A stretch of 64,000 nucleotides of DNA, taken from positions 310,001-374,000 of the forward strand of contig SNVD02011020.1 of NCBI GenBank assembly GCA_013180625.2, written 5' to 3'. Shown here piece after piece: positions 38,801 through 50,800 of the stretch (position 1 is its first letter; the number at the start of each line of letters is the position of its first letter). Both the position numbers and the translations under genes were made by a program. The notes beneath the pieces were generated by a model. That model was not told the DNA's origin, searched no databases, and saw nothing but the letters and a program-made list of their open reading frames with translations. The DNA is from Boswellia sacra. Its lineage: Eukaryota; Streptophyta; Magnoliopsida; Sapindales; Burseraceae.

Positions 38801-41800
38801 GATGGAAGATTGTCATCAATGACAAAGCAACACCAACAACAAAGCACAAAAATGCAAATTTCTTAACATATAACAACTAGGGAAGTTCTTTTCAATCATA
38901 TTGTTTGACTTGATGAATAATTGAGAGCATATGATATAAATATGCTGTTTCCTATGAGGTTGAACAGGTTGCATGAAATCCCCTTCATGGCTATGGTGAT
39001 TGCCTAATGTTCAGAAAATTAGTAATATTAGAAATTAGAAGTGTTGTTTAAGGGTCATAGGGTTACCAAAAGAGTCAGGTATGAAATGGTCAAGGTTTAG
39101 AGGCAAAGAAGTCTAGGATAGAATTTTAGACAGTAGACACAAGGTAAACAGAACAAACACGTATATATTGCTTTTATTCATACCAATGCTGTAACTGATA
39201 AAATCTGACCCTCCTCTCTCTCCTCTTACCACCCCACCCCCCCAACACAGCCCCCACCCCACCGACCCCCCTTTCTTTTGCATCATTGCATAAGCTTCAC
39301 ATTTATTTCAATGCTGTCTTATTGTAGGTACTGTGGAGTACATTTTTAATGATGAGATACTAATCCTAATAACTTTAGTTGTTCCTTATCTTTTTTATTT
39401 TTTGATAAGAAACAAAAAGTTGAATTGATAATTAATCAAAAGAAAATACAAATGTGGACAAGGAGACCACATCAAGAGAGAGTGACGGGAGAGGCCTCCA
39501 TCCTAAACAATGAAATCCCAAATCAACTATAAAAAACTACAAAAACCCAGCTCCTCCCTGGGAGAGAAGGATTACAAACAGAAAAGATTAAGCTAGCACA
39601 ACTTCCCAATTAAGATGAACAAAGAAAAAAGAAGTATCATGAAAATCCTTTGAAACCGAAGCCCAAAGGGACGCATAAAGTTGAACTTTTTCCCATAAAC
39701 TATCACGTCTATTCTCTTTCTCCTTCAAAAATTCAACTAATTCTTTCTTGCCAAAGAACCCAAAAGAGAGCCAAGACAGCAAAATTCCATAAAATCTTGG
39801 CATTCTTTCCTTTTCCAAAAGTGTAGATACCTTCCATAAGCACTTTGTCACAAGAACCTGGATGAAGATATCCAAATATCTTCCCAAAAACGAAAATCCT
39901 TTCCATTTACCACGGATAAAGAAATGTGAGACAGGAAGGATGGATTTCTTTTTTTCCACATCTCTAAATTTTAACTGATATTTAGTTGCAATGCTAGCGA
40001 TATAAGAGGAATTTAATCTTAGGGTAATGATTTTACTCTTATACAAAGTAGGTTGACCAATAACATGGAATGAAAAATGTAGTTTCATTTTCTTTGAAGC
40101 TTGATAATTTCTTTCTTCTATATATATTGCTATAAAAGAATATATAAAATAAAATAAAAACATTTTAAGGCTTGCTTTGTTGTAGCAATATTGTTTTGTT
40201 ATCCTTTTTACTTTAAAGGGAATAACATTAAATTAGTGCCATATCTAATTGGAGTTCAAAAGGAAAGATTTGAATCAGAGTATATATTGTTGATTGGTTT
40301 GGCTTTACATTTTGCTGTTATGCTCGGAATAAATGTTCAATACTCCAAAGATCAAACAAATTTCTCTACTGTACTTCAATGATGCTTAATATATAGGATG
40401 AGATACTTTAATTTAAATTTTGTAACTTATAATTACATTTAATTTTTTAATCATTTATCCACTATCTAATGATTGATATAGCTAATAAGTTGTCAACATT
40501 AAATACAGTTTTTTAACTTCTACATCTCAACCATCGATTAGGTGAGATGAGTAGTCATAAATTTAAGTCTATTTTATACACACACACTGAAAAGGGTAGG
40601 TAAATCATGTTTTGGGGTTTATGAAAAGTAAAATTGCTAAAGGCATTTAGTTGGACATTGGGAAGACTAAGAGAAAGGCAGCTAAGAAATAATCCCGTAA
40701 ATCTTGCAAATTTATTTTTGAAATAAAATGAAAATGAAAAACTGAATTTTATACCTTCAAGATTAGAAGCCATTTTTGCTATCATGTTGCAGAATCAGTT
40801 TTCAAACGAATGAAAAAAACAATGGAAGAAATGTCTCTCGTGCTAATAATTTGGGGAATAGAAGAAAAGTTGTCTATTTTGAAAATCATTTTTTTCAAAC
40901 CACCAAAAAGGTCTTTGAGTTTAACATTAGTTTTTGGAGAATGAAATTTTGTGTGGGTAACAGAATGTTGCTAGCCTGGCATGGGTAATGTTGCTAATCC
41001 AACAAGTAGGGGTACACAAAACCCGACCCGACTTAACCCGATGATGGGTTTCTGAAGCATCTAACCCGAGATATAACCCGAATGGTCGAGTCGGTCGGGT
41101 CCACTCGACACTTACATGTCGAGTCGTGTCGGATTCACAACCGACACTCGATATCAGATAATTTTCAAAGAAATCAAGTGTCGGTTGTGAATCCGAAACG
41201 ACTCGACACTCGACACTTACATGTCGAGTCATGTCGGATTCACAATCCTCGACACTTATATGTCGAGTCGTGTCGGAATCACAATCGACACTCGATATCA
41301 GACTATTTTCGAATACATCGAGTGTCGGATGCATCATCCGACACTCGACACTATCTATTCAACATGTATCCGACACGACTCGACATGTCGAGTAGATAGT
41401 GTCGAGCATCCGACACTCGATGTCTTCGAAAATAGTCTGATATCGAGTGTCGGTTGTGAATCCGACACGACTTAATATGTACGTGTCAAGTGTCGAGTCG
41501 TTTCGGATTCACAACCGACATTTCGGATTCACAACCGACACTCGATATCAATCTATTTTCGAAGACATCGAGTGTCGGATTCATCATCCGACACTCGATA
41601 CTTACATGTCGAGTCGTGTCGAGCGCTATCGAACTCGTCGAATTTTGTCGACTGATTTGACAAGTTTTTGGCCTTTTTGATCGAGTCGGGTTATATCGAG
41701 TTACATGAATTAAACCCGATCTCAAACCCGATTGCACAAAATCCAAATTTTAAAACCCGATTTCGGATTTTTTTTTTAATTACCCTGACCCGCTTGTAAC

Positions 41801-44800
41801 CCGACCAACCCGACAAAACCCGATCGGGTCCGGTCAGGTAGGGTAATTTTGAACACCCTACCAACAAGCTAAAAACCAACATAAGAAAGATCCAATGGTG
41901 GATGAATAGTTGACCATTGGGAGATCCAACGCTCATTGCTGCCCCAACTGGCAATGTTAACAGGTCAAAAGCATGGTATTTCCATTTTTTTTTCCAATAC
42001 TTTATTTTACCAAAGGCCTTTTTTATTAACTAAATCTATTTTTATATTTAAAAAAAGAAAACAGGTTTGGAAAAATGATACGAAGCACCGTAAGTTCTCA
42101 AGAAATTAGAAAACTTTCTTTATGTTCTGCACATTTGTTTATGATTAAGGGTAGAATGGGAGTATCAGGTAAAAAAAAAAAAATTTGGGACTTCTGCTCT
42201 AGTTCTTGGGTTTCAATTTGTTCTCTTGATTAAAAGAATTCAATTTCCAAGCTTTGAAAACAAACAATTATCTGGCTTTCAGGTTATACAACCAAACATT
42301 GCCAGGTACCCAGAAATTGACTCAACAAAAGCACCCTTTATGTGAGGTCATAATGAGGAAAAAGAAAAGGATTAAAAAGATAAAATAAAATAAAATAAAT
42401 TACAAAGAGAACACAAAGTCTCACTGCCAAAAGATGAAGTACAACGTAAATATTATGATGCATCACATTTAAGGGAAAAAAGGGCACTCATTTAAAATGA
42501 AATCATGCCTACCTCAAAGGATTGGCCAAAATTCGTTGGCCAATAGTGACAAAACTAGTCTCCTGATTGGACATGAACCAAGCAAGTGATGAAACACTGT
42601 AAAATAGAAGCAAAGAAAAATCAAAAAAATACAGATGCCAAGATTTTGCATAATATTTAAGCCCTATACTTGTTTCAAGCCCAGTGACACATGAAATCAA
42701 AGTCAAAATATGTGTGTGTGTGTTTGTGTTAGGCTACAGTAAAAATATGTTCCCATAGACCCAACATTGTAGGTCATTTCTGCGTAGAAGAGAACCAGTG
42801 ACGACAGTCACAAGATCAGATTCAATGATATGCGTGCGTTAGGCTGACCACCAAGAAAAAATATGCTTAGACCTGTTAGAAATTTATATGCAAGTTTTAG
42901 ATTATAATAATTCTATTTTAGGTGGTGAATATATGTATTGATTATGAGTGATTTTATTTCCTAGTTTATTTTGATTCTTCTACTATATATATGTAAGTCT
43001 TCACATATCAATAATATATAACAACTTTCACCTTCTTTTTCATATCTATTTTTTCTTTCTTTTCTCTCTTTAACAAAACCCAATATTTTAGGTTCTTTCA
43101 GCCAAGAAACCAATGACAACAATCACAAGATCAGATTCAATTTATATTTATGCATGTTATGCTGACCTGCCAGTAAAAATATGCTCCCTTAGACCCAATA
43201 TTGTAGGTTGTCTGCGCCCAGAGGAACTTAAGAATTCCTTTAATACATTTCTCATTTTGAAAGCCTCCTCAAAGTAATTATCCTGAACAAGTACACAAGA
43301 ACGCACTGAACCACTTCATAATAAATATATTCAAAAGAAGGAAGCAGGAAAAGGGAAGCTACCTGGTTCATGTCTATGGTCTGCAGGGCTTCTCCACGAG
43401 TAAAAATAATGGCATGATTTTGATTTTCAGGTTTTCCTTCACCTATATCTACTGGACGCCCTGGAAGCTTGATCCTATATATCTCCTATTGATTGAAGCA
43501 ATAAAAAAAGGATGTTAAATGCAATTTGTGAGAAGAGATTCAAAAAGAAAACAGAAATACTAACATTGACATTCCCAAATCAAGATATTTATATACTGTA
43601 CTGAGATTAACATTTCTTTCCATATGTATATATAGTGGCTATAACCCCTTAGGCCGTGGGCATGTCCCAATATTGATGCACCCAATGGGAGTTGAAACTT
43701 AGACCCAATGCTTTTCAAGTACTAGAGCCAAACTACTTTACCATTGAGCCAACTCTTTGGATTTAATTTCACCTTGTACCAGTTCCCAATAAATTTAAGA
43801 ATCAAGGAAAAAGATCTTTTTCATCTTTTTATTTGTAATGAAGAAATTAGCTAAAACATCATAACTAGATGGTTTTAAAAGGATTGTTTCTTAAAGCATT
43901 AATAATTGCACAACCCTAAGTTCAACTAAAAAAATAAAAATAAAAATCTCTCGAAGTATCCATAGACTTTAGAAAGAAATGTGATATAATTTGAAAGATA
44001 CATAATTTCAATCTCTTTCTCTCTGTCTAACATGAGAAATAACACAGATAATCATAAACAAAGACCTAATATCACACATTATCCTAACATTTTTCATAAT
44101 GTGAACCCTGAACCTATTGTTAGCAAAACTTATTAAAGTTAATAACAACAGAGTAAATTAGTGATTTAAATTATTGAACAATGATTGAAATGCATAAATA
44201 CTTAGGACTCACACTATAGCTTTGGATATCTTCCATATTAAGTTAAAGCTCAAGATCATTTTGCTAAATACTTAAAACCCAAAAAAGACATCTATTATTA
44301 TAACATCAATTTAATAAAGTTACATCATTCATCTATGTTTATTTGTGCTATAAATATTAAATTATAATGATTAAATTATAGTAGTTTAATATTAAGTTCA
44401 TGTTGTTCATATTATTTATATAAGTTAAATGTTAACTTTAATTTTGTTATCATTATTATATTAAGTTAATCCGTAATGTTCTTTTCTTTAAGTTTATAAG
44501 GTTTTACAAGTTTGATTTTAATTTTATTGCAGGTTAATTGATATCTACTTGATATTCTATTGACATGTTTTTAGTAATATATATTATAGTGTTCCGCATT
44601 GAAATTTTCTTGGATTGTAAAGTTATTTCTAATTTTATGTTTTTAATATGTTTTTAGCCACATGAGTTAAAAAAATATTTAATTTAGTTAATGAATGATA
44701 TTATGATAATATATTAAAAATTAAAATAAATAGATAGTCAATATCAAATATGCATTATTAATTTTGGTATGAATAGAAGTGAGTAAATGTTATCACATTG

Positions 44801-47800
44801 CTTATTAAAATATATTTTTTCTCTTATATCATTTCTAATTAATTTTAATTTAATTATAATAGACAAAATATTAAATTTAAGTTTGTAAATTTACCATATT
44901 CCAGAGCTATATATGAAATTTATTCATTAATCAATATCAATGGTAAAGTAATTAATTTTATAAAAAGACAAAATAAGGGTACTAAGGTGATTTAATCGCT
45001 CTTGTATGTGTTAGACATCAATTTTAATGGAATTCGCTAACGACGAGGTTACGCCATCATGGTTCATATTATGAAAAATAGGTTATTTGTAATATTTATC
45101 CTATTAATATTTCTAGCATTGACTCAAAACAAGAATCAAACCTTAGACCTAAAGCTTCTTAAGCAATAACTAAAGTGACTACCAATAAATCAACCCTTAA
45201 AGAGTTAATTCCAGCTTGTGCTAGTTCCCAATAAATTTGAAAACCAAGGAAAAAGACTTCCATTCTTTTATTTCTGATGAACAAATTATTTAACACATCA
45301 TAACTAGATGGTTTTGGAAGGATTGTATGGTAAATGCGCATAAATTCATACCAAACAAATAATTATTCTTTAATACCTCATCCAATTTATCGCCTCCCTT
45401 CAAAAGAACAGAGTAATAAAACTTCTCAGATTTTCCACTCACTGTCTCCTCCCTTTCATCTATATAAGCAACACGCAAGGATGGATTCCTGCATTGTGTT
45501 TTATGTCATTAAGATGTCATCAACATTTAAATTCACAGGGTGAACTATGACAGTCCATTAAACTATCTCAACTTACTGTAACATGAGGTTCAGGATGTTA
45601 TTGTAACAACTCCTATCTCTTACATCACCAACTTTCTGAGCACCATAGACCTGACAAGAAACAACATAGGTAAACTTCATATCGGCCAAAGCTTGTGCGA
45701 AAGCCTTCTCCCTTTCCTCAACCAAGTCAAAGGTCCAATAGCCACCAAGATCTGCTACGAAACAACGGAATAGTTTATTAATAATATAATTTCATTTGTC
45801 ATGTTAACAACTTAAAAAAAATATTGAAAAAACAGAATATTTTGATTTAGAACTGTAATCTAATATCCGTGACAGTAATTACAAACCATTTTCTTCTGCA
45901 TATTCGAGGAAGCATTGCAGTTCTAGAGCCTTTCTATAGTTCATCATCCCTCTCACTGATAAAAAATGGATTGCACATATGAAATAGCTCAAAGTAAATA
46001 TATATATAAAGCTATTAAAGATGGACAGCAGAATTTGTTATCATCCAGACCAGACCCGACCTGTTCTAGAAAGTGTCTGCCCTCTGTAAGATACCCACTG
46101 ACGAGTCTGCTCATTTCTACTTTCTTCAGAAAGACCATTGATACGACTCTGGAAATTGGCCCACTCATCTGCATGCAGACATAAGGTTATTCGGAAAGTT
46201 GTTACCAACCGAAACAATAAAAAGCATACAGCAGCTGTGGACCTCAAACTCACCAGGATATATTCTCTGTAGGTAAAACAGAATTGATATTCCATCCTCA
46301 TTTTCCTTATTAAGTTCGTCCATAGAATATAGAACATCTTCTTTGTAATAAGGTGTCAAAACACTATACCATGAATCAAAAAAAAAAAAAAAATTGTTAA
46401 AATAGAGCATTAAAAGCCTTCCATTTTTCCAAAGACAACGAGAGCAAGCAAAAGTTTCATTTAAATGCAGACTAAGAACCACAGATGTCATAAAAAAGGT
46501 AACTAGAAGGAGAAGAAAACTTTGAATTCAAGTTCTTATCAATCCATTGCACCTGATAGAGTTGCAGCAACTAGTCACTAACAGCAGACCTATGGTTCAT
46601 CTCTATTGTATCTCAGGTTTCCAACGTACTAAGAAAAATCTTTTTGCTTTTTTCCCCAAAATATTATAACAAAAATATAAGGAGTTAACAACGCTGTGAA
46701 CTTTAAAAATGATTATTTTACTTTTCTGTTAGATGACCTACAAAATTTTGGGGAAAATGATCTCTATCTACAATTACTTACCTGAAGGAGATAATGTCAC
46801 GAACTTTTGGAGCACTCGGCATATTCATAAATAAGGAGTTTGCAAAGAAAGTGATACGGCGGCGAGCATCCAAATTTGTTGGCACATTTATGGCAGATTC
46901 TTTGACAGTCAAAAGTAAACAGAGCCTGGTAACCTACAGAAAATGTAAAATCGAGTAAGAACAAAGGAGCTCAATGTAAATTTGTTGACATGATAATTTT
47001 AAATGAGTAAGTAACAGCCAAGAGTGCCTTCTCCTTCCAAGATTTGTTCTCTGTAAGCCTTATATTTAACTTTTCAAATCTCTGTTCTTTCCTGTCACCC
47101 TCCCTATACAAACTGCTTGAGTGAGCTCTTGCAAGGATTCTACAGAAAGAAGTAAAAATTATGGCATATATTAGTAATGAAGGCTCAGCTATGACAAAAA
47201 TACAAAAGAAAAAGCTTGCACTCCTAAGAGGTTTGTTTTTGTCAGCACTCACTCATTGCCATTCACCATAACATCCTGAGTGATAATTTCCATAATATCC
47301 TGGAGGACATTGATTATCTGCGACTTGTACACGTCAACACTTTCATAATCAGTTGATTGCTGTCACAAAAAGAAAAAACAATGAGTACCGAGAGCTGAAA
47401 ACATAAAATGTAGACCATTTCCACGCCGTAATTGCTGAGGAAAGTTAAAAACTAAGGGAACTCAAAGGAGATATATTACCAAGACTTTTAGAAACTTCTC
47501 CAACTTGTCACTGAGTGAAGGCATCCCAGCCATGCGAAATTCACTCAAAAACCTACGCTGTTGTATACTAATGTCAACTTCATAACAAATCTGCCTCACA
47601 ATCCTGTTTCATAAAAGGGAAAGGGAAGTAGATTAAAATTACAGGAAAAGAGTTCCTTTTTTTTTTTTTTTCTGTTATTGACAAAGTATTTAAATGGCCA
47701 GAAGGCTTTTAAGATTATTTTCGCAATCGCGAGCTGGAAATATGGATAATTTAGCTTTACATCCTATCAGCATCATCTTCAAGAAGGCCATAGATTATAT

Positions 47801-50800
47801 CCCGTAGTGTCTCATAACACTCAATTATTGCTGAATGCATATAATTATCATTCTTTATCTTCTTAAACAAGTCAACATCATCTTTCCCTCTGAAATCCTT
47901 TGCCATGTCTAACGCAATTGGGATCTGAAATACATTAAAAACAAGAAAATAAGTTGGAAAATCAATTAAATAACGAAAAAGATATTTATTAATGATAATA
48001 ACAATTACATGAACACTTTTCAAAAATTTACCTTACTGGCAAGCAGAAAAGGTGGCCACTGTACAACAGAGATATCGGCTGAGGAATATGGCACAAGCAA
48101 CAGGTCTCTTTCACTAGAGAATAAGAAATCAAAGAAAATATTAGAAACTTGTGAATATGCATTTGATAAAAAGCAAACTTCTTAAGCAAGATGCAGTCCT
48201 AACTGATCACTGAGAAGATCCTCTTGTCGCATGGATTTTATGAACTCATTCCACACCTGAGAAAAATTTAGAATAGCCTTGCGATGTAGCCCTTCGTCCT
48301 GCCATGATTAAGCATTTACTTTAGCCAAGACACAGAAGATCAACAAAGATGCACACAGACACACACACACACACATATAGAAACAGGGCAAAATTTCATT
48401 GATAAAAATAAAACATCAAAGATCATCTGAACTGGAAATCCACAACAAAAGAAAAGAGCAGAAGAACCGGAAAAAACATATCTGAAAAAGAAAATCGAAA
48501 CACAACTTCCCAATCCCCCTAAATAAAGAAAAAATAAATCCCTTGGCATTGTTTTGTAATTAAAACCCACAAAGACTCGAGGACATGAATCTTAATCACT
48601 AAAAGGTTGCCATATATACATTAGATGCATATAATTTCTATAATAGTAACAATATTCATAGCAAAATAATGGTAATAATATTATATATATGACTGGATAT
48701 ATATACCCCTATAATAGGAACAGACATCCCATACATGCAAACGGTATTTCTAACCCCTTCACCACAGGATAAGAGTGTGAGAAATAGAGATGTGGCTTCC
48801 AATAATCACTATTCACTGACACTGATACCAGAAATGCTAGCTCTCTGATAAGCATCAGTGGGTATTGAATTAAGTTTTCAATGTCATCTTCTATTTTATT
48901 GACTTCTATTTATATTTTATATTCCTTCCTACTTGTTCTTCTGCTTCCTTATTATTCATTTATGATAATATTTTTATTGTTTTAAAAAAATCTAGCTTGA
49001 TGGTTATAATCAGTCTCATCCATTCAGTATCAAAACACAAGATTGGAGACTTAAGTACCCATTAATCATATGATACGCTAACCAGCATCCCAAATTCAGA
49101 ATGAATTGCCCCCTTTTCTTTTTAGAATGGAACTCATTCAACATTTAAAATCAATTGAAAGGCAGAAAATTAAGCACAATAACAAAAAGATCCACAAATT
49201 TTTATTCTATCGATAAGAACGCACATATATTGATAGATCAATAAAAAAACAGAATTACCATGTGTTTTCCTTTCTCTGCTGCCTGTGGCACAAGACGGTC
49301 ACCAAAAGCTGCAGGTACAGCCTCAAATCTGGACCGCAACATTCCAAGAGTCCGTATCTAAGAAATGAAAATTGTTCAAATCAATAATCAGGAGAAATAC
49401 CAAAATAGCCTAGCACAGAAATCTTTGTATGATGGAGCAAGAAAGATAACTGAAGCTTATGTATATTAAGTTCACACATGGGTTTCATAGGATCACCAAA
49501 TATTATAAAGCACCAGTACTTATATGGGAAAATTTAGTCACCAACCTCACCCAAATGACTTAGTGCTCCATGAATTCCTCCAAAAAGAGTTGAATATATA
49601 GCATACCAAATTTGAGGATCCATAAAATAAACCTGCATGCCCATAAAACTTATTACAATGGTTAAAACAACATCAACATATCTTAATAAACTAAATGTGA
49701 GAAAGAAAAAACGGTATTAAGTATGTCATTCCCAAATGTTCACTTATGGTCCACTTACCAGGACGATTGGAGCCCAAATTGCAATCACAACTCCAATATT
49801 ATGGCTTACTGTAGCAAAATTTCAGAATCTCATAGATGCATTAGCCAAACATAAAAAGAAAGTGGAAACGGTTAAAACGAATTTTCTTTGAAAAAAGGGG
49901 TGAATCTTACCTTTTGGAAAAAATTCATGCCACTCGTAGTTATCAATAGGCATCTTCATGATCAGCTTTGTTGGTTCAACTAGTGGCAGTATCTATTAAA
50001 AGTTTACTTAAATTATTGCTTAGGAATTTCTTAGTAAGAATTGCTTTACATAAATTGTAACACATGTTAGCACAGAATCAGTTTTGCATGTTCGTCCTGA
50101 TCAAAAGTTATAGGCGTGGCATGAATTTGGGCAGAAAAGCATATATAGTTGTTGGGCAGCAAAAGGAATTTCAACAGTGTGTATTAAGTTTTATAACATA
50201 ATGAGCAATATAGAGAAGGTTTTTCAATCTTTGACATATTGATTGGACAAAAAATTTATTTAATGCTTATGAACACTTTCTTAAGGCTCCTGGTAAAATG
50301 TAATTACACGTGTTAAGGTAGTTTTTCATTATAAAAATACTTTAGAACAAGACCTTGTATTTTCAGGTCCTTGTTTACTGCTGGAGTACTATTGCAACAA
50401 ACGCCTAAAGTTTGGGTTCCAGCAGCAAGCAAAGAAACCACCACATAATTACAAGGTTCGGCTTTTGAACCAAGCCCATTTCACTATGCAGCAGAAGAAT
50501 GAAAGATGACTGCGAACAGTTTGAGAGAAAATGTATTATTAAGTGAATGTAAGGTTCTAAGTATTCAAATATTAGTTTTCAAGATATGGTTGCAAAGATT
50601 GCATAATAAACAGTTAGAAGATTTTATAGACAAAGAATAAGAATCAAGAAAGCGGGCACAAGTGAAGAACAATTAATTGGGAGAAGACTGACAAACTGAA
50701 CATCCAAACCACAGGCAATTTACCACTGCAAATGCAGAAGTACTTTCCCCTATCATTCTCCTTCCCATCAGCTTACCTTGTTATCACCTATTTGATAAAA

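Noticed and set aside
39588..40163. 191-codon open frame as an independent gene
   Set aside because: The end matches the post-reverse-transcriptase part of a LINE, it sits in a CALS7 intron on the same strand, and it has a LINE-like 3' tail. It is annotated as a mobile element fragment.
41090..41660. CRISPR or palindromic regulatory array
   Set aside because: The repeats lie wholly inside a hAT element with clear target duplications, and spacers are not unique.
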